The notes beneath the pieces are model-generated. The model was not told the origin of the DNA. It worked only from the letters and a program-made list of their open reading frames with translations, and did not search any database. A stretch of DNA of 64,000 nucleotides from JBAXXL01 sp037127915 (lineage in GTDB: Bacteria; Bacteroidota; Ignavibacteria; Kapaibacteriales; UBA2268): positions 1 to 64,000 of the forward strand of contig JBAXXL010000001.1 in the NCBI GenBank assembly GCA_037127915.1. Reading direction: 5' to 3'. A program made the translations under genes and the position numbers. This document shows, in pieces, positions 48,836 through 57,416 of this stretch (position 1 is the first letter of the stretch; each line of letters begins with the position of its first letter).

Positions 48836-51388
48836 ATGAAAACCCTAAATATAATTTTAGTATCGTTATTTATTTGCTTTTGTTACTCAATTACAATTGC
48901 TCAACCGTTAAATTTCACACCTAGAGGAATTGGAGGCGGAGGCGCATTGTTTTTCCCCAAAATAAATCCCGCAAACGATGATGAGTTTTATATCAGTTGC
49001 GATATGAGCGAACTCTTCCACAGCACTGATTTTGGAAATTCATATTCAATAGTGCATCATTCCAAACTTCAAGTTTTCAATACATCCACTTATGAATTTA
49101 CCAATAACCCAAATATTGCATACTGCAATTTCAATGACGGAAATGCAGGTTACCCAGTGAAGACTAACGATGGTGGTGCGACATGGAATAAATTGTCAGG
49201 TTATGATCTGAATAACTACGGAAACGTTTTCAAAATTTGCGCAAATTTCAACAATCCGAACCAGCTATTGATTGGTTCTTATGGCGATATTTTATTTTCC
49301 AATGACGGCGGCGCATCGTTCACTCTTGTAAAGCATACCGAAAATAATGGCGCGGGTTTGGTTATCGGAGGTGTATTTTGGGAAGGCAATAACATTTATA
49401 TCGGCACAAACGAAGGATTAATAACATCTTCCAATTCCGGTGCTACTTTTTCCGTTCAAACCACAAGCGGTATTCCGGCTGACCAATTGCTTTGGGGTTT
49501 TGCCGGTGCAAAATCAGGTTCCACCACTCGATTTGTCTGCATTACAGCTAATACGGGGGATGTTTATAATGTTGTTCCACCTTGGGAATACTACAATTTT
49601 GCGAAAGGCGTTTATACAATGGACAATGCCAATGGAACTTGGGTTTCTAATTCTTCGGGAATCAATTTTGCAAATGATTTTGTAATGTACGCCGCAATGG
49701 CCGAAAACGATATAAACACAATCTACCTTGGCGGTCACGATGGGTCCACTGGCGGGCCTTTGGTTTACAAATCCATAAATGGCGGAACATCGTGGAACAA
49801 AGTTTTCAAGACTACTACCAACACTAATATTATTACCGGATGGGAAGGATCGGGAGGTGATAAAAATTGGGGTTGGAGTGAAACTGTGTTTGGTATTACG
49901 GTTGCCGCGGGTAATTCAAACAAAGTATTATTTGGCAATTTCAGCAATGTTCAATCGACTACCGATGGCGGCTTATCGTGGAAACAAGCTTATGTAAATA
50001 CTGCAGACCAGCATCCCGCCGGTGCGGCTACGCCTCAAAAGAAAGCTTATGCAAGCATTGGATTGGAGAATACAACCTGCTGGCAGGTTTTTTGGATTGA
50101 TTCGACAAATATGATGGGGTGTTTCAGCGATATAGGTGCTATTCGCAGTACCGACGCAGGTAATAAATGGGGATTTAACTACACTGGTTTTTCTGTTAAT
50201 TCTTTTTACAGATTAGAAAAAGCAAATAATGGGAAACTCTACGGAGCTTGTTCTAAAATACACGATATGTACCAAAGCACACGTTTAGCTGACGGAATTT
50301 TAGATGTCCCCGACGCCGACGGTAAAATAGTTTGTTCTTCTGATAATGGATCAAATTGGGCAACTCTTCATTCATTTGGCCATCCGGTTTATTGGCTGGC
50401 GATAGACCCAAATAATCAAGAAAGAATGTATGCTTCGGTTGTTCATTTTGGTGGAACACAAGGTTCGCAACTTGGCGGAATCTATATGACTAATAATTTA
50501 TCCGCCGGAGTAGCTTCGACTTGGACTAAATTAGCCAATCCACCTAGAACAGAAGGGCATCCGGCGTGCATTCAGGTTTTGAATGACGGCAAAATGGTTT
50601 GCACTTTTTCGGGAAGAAGAAATTCGAGCGGGGCGTTTACAAACAGCAGTGGATTATTCATATACGACCCAACTAAGGATACGTGGATTGATAAAAGCTT
50701 TACGGGAATGTATTACTGGACTAACGACATTGTTATCGATCCTAATGACGAAACTCAAAGCACTTGGTATGTGTGTGTATTCAGCGGTTGGGGCGGCGCG
50801 CCGAACGGTTTGGGTGGATTGTATAGAACCACTAACAGAGGTACAAATTGGCTAAAAATTTCCGGTTCGCAATTTGATAGAGTTACTTCGCTCACATTCA
50901 ATCCGCAAAATACAAAACAAGCATACCTGACAACAGAAACACAAGGTCTTTGGATTAGTGATAATATGGACAAAAACACGCCAAACTGGTCATTAGTCAA
51001 TAGTTATCCATTCCGCCAACCTGAGCGTGTTTTCTTCAACCCCTATAATAAAAACGAATTATGGGTATCGAGTTTCGGAAATGGAATGAACGTTGGTTCG
51101 ATAACTCAAGTGGATGTTAAGGAAATAGTTGCTAACAATGATTTTATCAAAATTTACCCTAATCCTGCTGGAGATTTTATAACAGTAACTTTAAGATTCA
51201 TCAACCCCATGCTTAAGCATGGGGTTGATGTGCCAACTGAAATCTATATCTACAACACACTCGGCGAAAGGGTATTGTCTGCTTCGGCACGGCACGCCGT
51301 GCCACTACGGATAAATATTTCGAACCTGCCAAAAGGGATTTATTTTGTGAAAGTTAGTAATGAAATGGCGAAGTTTGTGAAAATGTAA
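48836..51388 (+). CDS. Large beta-propeller T9SS cargo with palindromes in its CTD
   Basis: 850 residues. Signal peptide ends TIAQ (about 22). The body consists of sialidase/BNR-like or GH74-like propeller repeats with many SxDxGxxW boxes (KTNDGGATWNKL, FSNDGGASFTLV, KSINGGTSWNKV, STTDGGLSWKQA, RTTNRGTNWLKI). GH74 xyloglucanases share this plan, but catalytic residues were not identified. The T9SS CTD ends EMAKFVKM. INPMLKHGVD in the CTD is encoded by a perfect 32-bp palindrome (51199-51230), and ARHAVP by an 18-bp one (51286-51303). These are the same two CTD sites that are invaded in the 12695 cargo. Confidence 0.8.
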   Translation: MKTLNIILVSLFICFCYSITIAQPLNFTPRGIGGGGALFFPKINPANDDEFYISCDMSELFHSTDFGNSYSIVHHSKLQVFNTSTYEFTNNPNIAYCNFNDGNAGYPVKTNDGGATWNKLSGYDLNNYGNVFKICANFNNPNQLLIGSYGDILFSNDGGASFTLVKHTENNGAGLVIGGVFWEGNNIYIGTNEGLITSSNSGATFSVQTTSGIPADQLLWGFAGAKSGSTTRFVCITANTGDVYNVVPPWEYYNFAKGVYTMDNANGTWVSNSSGINFANDFVMYAAMAENDINTIYLGGHDGSTGGPLVYKSINGGTSWNKVFKTTTNTNIITGWEGSGGDKNWGWSETVFGITVAAGNSNKVLFGNFSNVQSTTDGGLSWKQAYVNTADQHPAGAATPQKKAYASIGLENTTCWQVFWIDSTNMMGCFSDIGAIRSTDAGNKWGFNYTGFSVNSFYRLEKANNGKLYGACSKIHDMYQSTRLADGILDVPDADGKIVCSSDNGSNWATLHSFGHPVYWLAIDPNNQERMYASVVHFGGTQGSQLGGIYMTNNLSAGVASTWTKLANPPRTEGHPACIQVLNDGKMVCTFSGRRNSSGAFTNSSGLFIYDPTKDTWIDKSFTGMYYWTNDIVIDPNDETQSTWYVCVFSGWGGAPNGLGGLYRTTNRGTNWLKISGSQFDRVTSLTFNPQNTKQAYLTTETQGLWISDNMDKNTPNWSLVNSYPFRQPERVFFNPYNKNELWVSSFGNGMNVGSITQVDVKEIVANNDFIKIYPNPAGDFITVTLRFINPMLKHGVDVPTEIYIYNTLGERVLSASARHAVPLRINISNLPKGIYFVKVSNEMAKFVKM
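51199..51230. repeat. Perfect 32-bp palindromic element A inside a coding region
   Basis: Arm CATCAACCCCATGCTT and its exact complement, read in frame as INPMLKHGVD. Sister copies at 13999-14030 and 14305-14336. Confidence 0.93.
51286..51303. repeat. GC-rich palindrome inside a coding region (second CTD site)
   Basis: GGCACGGC-AC-GCCGTGCC, translated around ARHAVP. A different sequence from the element at the matching place in the 12695 gene. Confidence 0.8.
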
Positions 51389-51426
51389 CACAGTTTGTAA
51401 AGTAGAAAGTTCGTAAAGTTTTTAAA

Positions 51427-51455
51427 GTAGAGACGACCCACTGGGTCGTCTTTAC
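51427..51455. repeat. Palindrome after the 48836 gene
   Basis: 14-bp arms around C51441, core AGACGACCCA and its complement, one G-U pair. It may also work as a terminator for the 48836 gene. Confidence 0.7.
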
Positions 51456-51459
51456 AGTA

Positions 51460-51487
51460 ATAACTCATAACTTATAATTTATAACTT
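51460..51487 (-). repeat. Heptanucleotide repeat, inverted copy, four units
   Basis: ATAACTC, ATAACTT, ATAATTT and ATAACTT are the reverse complement of the AGTTATR arrays at 7433 and 46742. Confidence 0.6.
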
Positions 51488-51497
51488 TTGAAGATGG

Positions 51498-51517
51498 ATT
51501 ACCGCTTACGCGGTAAT
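51498..51517. repeat. REP-like palindrome, ATTACCGC type
   Basis: ATTACCGC and GCGGTAAT pair over TTAC; same family as 7723-7742. Confidence 0.75.
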
Positions 51518-51540
51518 GACAAGCATATATAATACAATTA

Positions 51541-51571
51541 GATGGAGTCCGCCTTCGAGGTGGGCTCCATC
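51541..51571. repeat. Palindrome behind the 51589 gene
   Basis: 14-bp stem (two G-U pairs) with a TCG loop, starting GATGGAG and ending CTCCATC. A partial copy (GTGGGCTCCATC) occurs at 14344-14355. Confidence 0.65.
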
Positions 51572-51588
51572 TTGCATTTCTTCATCAA

Positions 51589-53070
51589 CTATCGAATAAT
51601 AATAAGTTTTTTGATTTCAATATTACTACCTTCTTGGTAACGGCAATAATAGGTACCTGAAGGAAGTGAAATGCCATCAATATTGATAAAATGTGAGCCT
51701 GCAACAGCATAAGAATTTACTAATGTGATTACATCCCTGCCCAGATTATCCATAAGTTTTAGTGATACAAATCCCGAATTGCTTACGGTGTAGTTAATAG
51801 TTCCTTGCGAATTCAGAGGATTTGGTGCTATGGATACCGATGATTGCTCGGTAATATCTTCTTTTACTGGAATACCCTGACCTTCTAATCGAACTAGATA
51901 TAGGAAATTTTGAGCGTCCAAGTTTTTGAGTAAACCTCCGACTATATATCCGCCATCGGAATTTTGGTTAATCGAATTAAAGGCACCTTCTGTTTCGTGG
52001 TAGAATAAAATATCCCAAAGCAATGTCCCATCTTTATCGAACTTAACGACCATTGGAAAATCAAGTGCTTGCCCCGAATTTACGGGCCACTCAGTAAATG
52101 CATAACCGGCTAAGACAAAACCTCCGTCATCCGATTCACAGATTGCATTAGCTTGCTCAATATTTTCACGACTATATGTGGTAAGCCATTCTCTTGTTCC
52201 ATCCGGCTGAATCTTCATCAGCACAAAATCTCCGCCTTCGGTGCCGGAAACATTAAACATCCCATCTTGGGTTTTTATAATTCTATTGTGCTCTGTCGGA
52301 TAAATGATATCGGGATAGTTATCATAATGCACATTCCAGACCAAATTGCCATCTTCATCAATTTTCAGTAAAACCACTGAAAGGGCAACATAGTATTCAT
52401 TAGTGCTTCCAGTAACAAGATAACCTCCGCCATAATCCGATTCAACAGATAACCCCATTTCGGTAAACTCTTCCGATCCGAATGTTCGATACCACAGAAC
52501 ATTCCCATCGGAATCCGTTTTCATATAAAAAATGTCAAGTTGGTTTGGTAAGAGTTTAGGGCTTACAGTACCGGTAATTATATAACCGTTATCCGGCGCG
52601 ACTTTAATATCGCATGAAACGATAAGTGAATCAGTAGAATGATCGTAATACTTTGACCAAAGAGTATCTCCATTCGCCTTTATCCTAAATAGAAATAATC
52701 CGTCACCTTTATCCGGTTTTGCTCCGAAGCCTAAGAGTATGTATCCTTTGTCCGATGTTTCTGCGGCAGAGGTAATTGTCATAGTACCGTCAGCAATAGG
52801 ATTGTCGTAAAATTGTTTTTGCCACAGCTTGTTTCCGTTTGCATCAGTTTTAAGTATAAATGCTGTAAGGAAAGGATCGATGGCATAACCGGCGGCTATA
52901 AAACCACCGTCATCAGTTTGTTTTGTAAAGTTGGCTATAGCATCTCCATCCATCATGCCGCCAGTGGCTAAGAACATCTTAGTCCATAATGTATCGGGTG
53001 CTTGTGCATTAAGATTAATGCAGGAATAGAAGGTTAATAAGGCAAGAATCGAGAAAATAAGTTTTTTCAT
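51589..53070 (-). CDS. Beta-propeller T9SS cargo
   Basis: 493 residues from the ATG at 53070, preceded by GGAGAG; the upstream TTG is ignored. Signal peptide ends NAQ (about 22). The body has about eight repeats of the form DGGFIAAGYA...LKTDANGNKLWQK and DNGYIITGTV...MKTDSDGNVLWYR, the delta-60/PQQ-like propeller found in secreted Bacteroidota proteins. The T9SS CTD starts IAPNPLNSQGTINY and ends IKKLIIIR. It is convergent with the 48836 cargo across a repeat-rich spacer. Likely a surface-binding protein rather than an enzyme. Confidence 0.82.
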   Translation of the reverse strand: MKKLIFSILALLTFYSCINLNAQAPDTLWTKMFLATGGMMDGDAIANFTKQTDDGGFIAAGYAIDPFLTAFILKTDANGNKLWQKQFYDNPIADGTMTITSAAETSDKGYILLGFGAKPDKGDGLFLFRIKANGDTLWSKYYDHSTDSLIVSCDIKVAPDNGYIITGTVSPKLLPNQLDIFYMKTDSDGNVLWYRTFGSEEFTEMGLSVESDYGGGYLVTGSTNEYYVALSVVLLKIDEDGNLVWNVHYDNYPDIIYPTEHNRIIKTQDGMFNVSGTEGGDFVLMKIQPDGTREWLTTYSRENIEQANAICESDDGGFVLAGYAFTEWPVNSGQALDFPMVVKFDKDGTLLWDILFYHETEGAFNSINQNSDGGYIVGGLLKNLDAQNFLYLVRLEGQGIPVKEDITEQSSVSIAPNPLNSQGTINYTVSNSGFVSLKLMDNLGRDVITLVNSYAVAGSHFINIDGISLPSGTYYCRYQEGSNIEIKKLIIIR

Positions 53071-53241
53071 AACATACTCTCCAAATTTCAATAAAGATTG
53101 TTACAAAAGGTGAGTTCTAAGTATTCATTTATTTTTTATTGGTTTTCGAATTACATTAGTAACCCATCTGAATTTAGGCAAAAATAAATAAAAATAAATA
53201 AATATCATACAAATATTTATTTATTCATCGAATATTTATTC

Positions 53242-54087
53242 TTATCTATAACGCATAGCGCGTAGCTTCAGAGCGGCAACATTTGAAGAGTCTATCGTGT
53301 ATGAGCCAAAAACGTAACGTTCCCAATCGCGGGAACCGTGGAAATCACTACCGCCTGTTTGGAGTAAATCATATTGTCGGGCGATTGTTTCGTATTTATT
53401 TTGAAGGGATTGATTATGCTCAGGATGTACAACCTCTATGCCGTCCAATCCTGCGGCGACGAACTTGTAAATTTCGCGGCTTGAAGTGCGGCGCCCCGGA
53501 TGTGCTAATGAAGCGACACCGCCGGCAGAATGAATCATTTTCACAGCTTCGGCAACCGAAAAATCGAATTTTGGTTCATAAGCCGGTCCATTATCGTAAA
53601 GATACTTTGTAAATGCATCCCTAGTGGAGGCCACATAGCCTTTTTTTACAATTTCTTTTGCAATGTGCATACGTGTCAAGGCGGCGCTTTTGGTAGTGTA
53701 TATCAGGTCTTTTATGTCAACAGTCACATTCAGTTCTTGTAGTTTTTCGCATATTTTTATAGCGCGCTCAATTCTCATTTGCTTAAATTCAATAAGCTTC
53801 TCAGTAAAGAATGTGTTTTCCGGGTCGAAATGATAAGCCAATATATGGTATTCCTTTTCGAGTTCCGTACAGCTGATTTCGCAACCGTTTATGAGTTCTA
53901 TACCTGCATCTTTGGCGGCAATTACAGCTTCCGGTAGTCCGGCTACAGAATCGTGGTCCGTTATAGCTATAGTGGACATTCCGGTGGTTGCCGCTAAAGC
54001 GACCAGCTTTTGCGGTGTGTACATTCCATCTGAATAATTGGTATGCAAGTGTAAATCTACTGTATATCTTTCGTTTGGAGGATTCAT
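53242..54087 (-). CDS. PHP-domain phosphoesterase (RNase AM/TrpH type)
   Basis: 281 residues. Polymerase-histidinol phosphatase fold with metal motifs DLHLHTNYSDG (about 11-21), ITDHDS (41-46), NGCEIS, HILAYHF, ASLAHPGR and GGSDFHG. Size and motif order match the TrpH/YciV subfamily, which hydrolyses nucleoside 3',5'-bisphosphates and trims 5' ends of RNAs. Minus-strand neighbours are sixA, an LCP gene and pyrD, but a 64-nt gap leaves operon membership open. Confidence 0.9.
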   Translation of the reverse strand: MNPPNERYTVDLHLHTNYSDGMYTPQKLVALAATTGMSTIAITDHDSVAGLPEAVIAAKDAGIELINGCEISCTELEKEYHILAYHFDPENTFFTEKLIEFKQMRIERAIKICEKLQELNVTVDIKDLIYTTKSAALTRMHIAKEIVKKGYVASTRDAFTKYLYDNGPAYEPKFDFSVAEAVKMIHSAGGVASLAHPGRRTSSREIYKFVAAGLDGIEVVHPEHNQSLQNKYETIARQYDLLQTGGSDFHGSRDWERYVFGSYTIDSSNVAALKLRAMRYR

Positions 54088-54151
54088 TTTGTTATTGGTC
54101 TATCAAAAAAGTTTTTTTAAAAATTAGTGTTTAGAAAACACTATGTATGTT

Positions 54152-54655
54152 TTAATTAGTACGATATTTCTTCGGATATTCGTAAAATTTCATTACACCG
54201 TTAATGTCTTCTATTTCAGTCCATTGATCAATGTCGAAATCTATGGAAATAACTGCGCAAGCAGGTAAACTTTCCACAAAATCCCCTAAGAAATATGTTG
54301 CCATCGAAGTAACGTCGGGATTATGTCCGAAAAGTAAAATCGAATTTATATCGTCTGCTTGTGTCTTTAATAAATTGATTATATATTTTGTACCACGGTC
54401 GTAAATGCCATTTTCAACGGAGATATCATCTTCACTATATCCAAGAAGCGGAGCAAAAATATTAGCTGTTGACAAAGCTCTCAGTGCATTGGACGATAAA
54501 ATCAAATCGGGCTTTGATTCCATTTTTTTTGCCAATACTTTAGCCATCAAAGGAGCATCCGAAAGACCTCTCTCATTTAATGGTCTTTCTAAGTCTGTCC
54601 AATCTTCTATATCCCAAGTTGATTTAGCATGACGTACTAAGGTTAGTGTTTTCAT
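54152..54655 (-). CDS. sixA: SixA-type phosphohistidine phosphatase
   Basis: 167 residues of the histidine phosphatase superfamily. The RHG-like motif is LVRHAKSTW (5-13), with SNALRAL and FGHNPDVTSMA carrying the second catalytic His. Its single-domain length and RHA rather than RHG motif fit SixA and relatives. Start overlaps the LCP gene stop by four bases, so the two are coupled. Confidence 0.87.
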   Translation of the reverse strand: MKTLTLVRHAKSTWDIEDWTDLERPLNERGLSDAPLMAKVLAKKMESKPDLILSSNALRALSTANIFAPLLGYSEDDISVENGIYDRGTKYIINLLKTQADDINSILLFGHNPDVTSMATYFLGDFVESLPACAVISIDFDIDQWTEIEDINGVMKFYEYPKKYRTN

Positions 54656-56001
54656 TTCTTTATATTATTATTATTATTCAACATATCTTTATTTCCGAAC
54701 AAGGCTTTTTCCGATTCAATCGTGTATTTAATTTCGCGTACTCTTTTAGTATCTTGCAATTTGGTATATGAACGTATTAACATGTCTGCAATTTTATCGC
54801 GGAGTGCTTCTCGTTTTGGTCTGTCTTGAATTTGAAGCCAAGCTCTTTGTATATAATATATGTTGAGTTTATTAACTACTAATTGCGGTCTTTTCGCAGT
54901 ATCCGCTTCCGCGGTTTTGATAGCCGAGTTTAATCTGCCAAGAACTCTACCTTCGACGCTGAATGGTTTACTATTAGTATCACCATCTCCGTGCTTTTCG
55001 TAATAGCGAGCAACAGCGGTTTTTAGTGAGTCGAAAGTTCGTTCGTCAGTGTAATCAAAATCATGGAATGTTTTAATACCACTCGGTTTTACAGAAACGG
55101 TAATTTGGTCTTTCCTGCTTGCGAAACCCGCCGCTTTTAGTTCGGTAAATATTTTTTTCGCGGAATCGTACGTTAGGTCAGTTTCTATTATCGACAACAT
55201 ACCGCGTAAAATAATATTTCCGCCAATACCATCCAAAACTCCAAAATATTTCAAAATCATTTGTCTTATAAATTGAGCTTGATTGTAACATCTTTGATAA
55301 TCGCCTGATGCATTAGATTTTCTGCTTCTTAGTACTTGCAATGCGGCTTTTGGTTCTTTAAATCCTAAAAATTCCAAAATTCCCAGTGCTTGTGAGAAAC
55401 CGAATTCGCACCAATAGTGCATTCTATCAAAACCACCAATAAGCGATACTTGTTGCATATAAACATCGCGGCCTTTTAACGGACGGGTTTCGGTTAATTT
55501 TACATAAGCTGTGTCCCAGACAAAAGTACTACTGTCAGGGCTGGTATAAACTTTAACCATGTGTGAAAAATCGGTAGGTGTATCGCGCGGGATAGCTATT
55601 ATGTTAATTGTACCATTGGTTAAATTGATTGAAACCACGTGATTGGCATCAGCTAATCTATGTCCGGCTCCAAGCCGTGAATCCACGCCTGTGACCAAAA
55701 TGTTTATTCGTTTTCCTGTATAAAATTCCTTATCCAATCCTGTGTTCAATTTGCAATACTCGATATATAGTTCTTCGTCAGGAATACCTGCATATCGAAG
55801 ACTGTCCTCTTGTCCAATAGCTTTTTGAAAGGCATTGTAAACTACTTCGTCCACCGGTTTATTATTGAATGCATCGGTTGGAAGTTGGTAAAGGCTTTTT
55901 GTATTGCCCGATAAAACTGAATACAGGATAAAAAATCCTAAGAAAGTGAAGGCTAAAAGTGCTATGATTAGAGCAAGATTTCTTTTTTTATTATTTTCCA
56001 T
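54652..56001 (-). CDS. LytR-CpsA-Psr (LCP) family protein
   Basis: 449 residues. One N-terminal membrane segment (about 10-30), then an LCP domain: INILVTGVDSRLGAGHRLAD, INIIAIPRDTP with the phosphate-binding Arg, and QALGILEFLGFK. LCP proteins transfer undecaprenyl-linked glycans to cell-envelope acceptors. In Gram-negative bacteria the acceptor is unclear. A long C-terminal extension (about 330-449) with TPR-like helices is not part of the core family. Cotranscribed with sixA. Confidence 0.8.
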   Translation of the reverse strand: MENNKKRNLALIIALLAFTFLGFFILYSVLSGNTKSLYQLPTDAFNNKPVDEVVYNAFQKAIGQEDSLRYAGIPDEELYIEYCKLNTGLDKEFYTGKRINILVTGVDSRLGAGHRLADANHVVSINLTNGTINIIAIPRDTPTDFSHMVKVYTSPDSSTFVWDTAYVKLTETRPLKGRDVYMQQVSLIGGFDRMHYWCEFGFSQALGILEFLGFKEPKAALQVLRSRKSNASGDYQRCYNQAQFIRQMILKYFGVLDGIGGNIILRGMLSIIETDLTYDSAKKIFTELKAAGFASRKDQITVSVKPSGIKTFHDFDYTDERTFDSLKTAVARYYEKHGDGDTNSKPFSVEGRVLGRLNSAIKTAEADTAKRPQLVVNKLNIYYIQRAWLQIQDRPKREALRDKIADMLIRSYTKLQDTKRVREIKYTIESEKALFGNKDMLNNNNNIKK

Positions 56002-56058
56002 TTTTCAAAAATATTCTAAAATTAATTTTCAATTATTTAATATCAATTACTGTTCCAT

Positions 56059-57174
56059 TTATTTAAAAATCTCTTTATAAAGTTGGTTGCCGTTTTCCGA
56101 AAATGCTTCGAAGTATCCGGTAAACCACTGATTAAGAGCGATTCCATTATTTTTTGATTCTTTTATATCTTCCGCTGTTTCTATTCCACCGGTACGGATA
56201 ATATGAAATTCTCTATCAGGATTAATTTCATCGACAGTTTTTCGTGCTGCTGAAGCTAATTCGAGTGATAATTTTTTCAAAGGTGTTCCGCTTACGCCTC
56301 CGCCGAATTTTGCGGTAAATTTTCTGAAATTACGGATTTCTCTTTTATGGAGAAAACGTTCCGCATTTTCATAATTCAAAGATGTATTCCCGAAATTTGC
56401 ACCATCGTATCCTAAATTAATAAGTAATTTTATCAAATCAGGAACCAGAGCAGGATTTGTGTCAACCGAGAATTTCACTATTATCGGGAATTTGCGAATT
56501 CTTTTTTTAATATAATATTCCGAAACAAATTCCAAACGTTCTATAAGTGCGGAGTCCAATCCGCAATCGTTTGATTCGCCTTTTGTATGAACAACATTCG
56601 GGCAACTTTCGTTTATTTCGACAAAATCAACATTAGCCCTTTCGTAAATATTTAGCCCTTCGACCAAACCTGTGGCGGCGGAAATATTTATCGTTTCCGG
56701 AACGGGTGCTATACTTGCACCTATCGGACAGCCGTGGATTTTTTTGCATAGTGCTAATTTTTTGGCAGTATAATAATGTCCTTTGTTCGGCAGTCCCATC
56801 CAGTTCACTGCACTTTTAGAATAGGGCAAAGGTAAAAAAGGATGTGTTATACAACTTTTTTTATTTCCAATTCTAGGCTCGGAAGTTGTTGTCCCTGCTA
56901 AAAATGCACCCGCACCTTGGCGCGCCATTGCTGAATAACCTTCTCCGGATTTAAACATTCCGGCGGCGTTAAACAATGGAACTCCGAATTCTATACCCCA
57001 AAAAGTTTGCTTGTGTTCATCACTTATTCTAATCGGATTTTCCAATTCTTGTTCACCAATTTTCTTTACAAAGAACTTGCGACCCGGTGAATATATGCGT
57101 GCGGCAAATAAAAAAGGAAGATTGATTAGCTTTGGTCTGAGTACAGAATCAAATTTAGCGATTTTTTCGAGCAT
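56059..57174 (-). CDS. pyrD: Dihydroorotate dehydrogenase
   Basis: 371 residues, TIM-barrel flavoprotein of pyrimidine synthesis. Motifs: FGVPLFNAAGMFKSGEGYSA, FLAGTTTSEPRIGN, VNWMGLPNKG, VEINESCPNV, KFSVDTNPALV, GGVSGTPLK and IIRTGGI (FMN phosphate site). An N-terminal extension and length suggest the quinone-linked class 2 branch. NESCPN has Cys where many class 2 enzymes have Ser, so the class is uncertain. It ends 57 nt before the LCP gene start, in the same direction. Confidence 0.85.
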   Translation of the reverse strand: MLEKIAKFDSVLRPKLINLPFLFAARIYSPGRKFFVKKIGEQELENPIRISDEHKQTFWGIEFGVPLFNAAGMFKSGEGYSAMARQGAGAFLAGTTTSEPRIGNKKSCITHPFLPLPYSKSAVNWMGLPNKGHYYTAKKLALCKKIHGCPIGASIAPVPETINISAATGLVEGLNIYERANVDFVEINESCPNVVHTKGESNDCGLDSALIERLEFVSEYYIKKRIRKFPIIVKFSVDTNPALVPDLIKLLINLGYDGANFGNTSLNYENAERFLHKREIRNFRKFTAKFGGGVSGTPLKKLSLELASAARKTVDEINPDREFHIIRTGGIETAEDIKESKNNGIALNQWFTGYFEAFSENGNQLYKEIFK

Positions 57175-57204
57175 TTATTTATTAGGATAATTCATAATTA
57201 ATGT

Positions 57205-57212
57205 TAATTTTG
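57205..57212 (+). promoter_or_regulatory. Putative -7 element upstream of the second TonB receptor
   Basis: TAATTTTG, 204 nt before the 57417 start, in the 242-nt gap between pyrD and the receptor. The long leader makes this uncertain. Confidence 0.25.
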
Positions 57213-57416
57213 CAATGAATGCACATATTAATACAGCAAAATTAATTAATTGTCAGTCAATATTAATAAAAAAAATAGACAATGAGTGAAAATAGCGAAG
57301 TGCAATTTTTGTGATAATGGCGTAAAAGGCTATATTAGAGCAATTATGCAGGATATAAGAAATCGGTATTTATAACTAAAATATTAAAAAAACACTTAAA
57401 CAGCAAAATTAAAAAA

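Noticed and set aside
48836..51388. Annotation as a GH74 xyloglucanase or sialidase
   Set aside because: The propeller repeats are clear but catalytic Asp pairs or the sialidase Arg triad could not be identified by eye.
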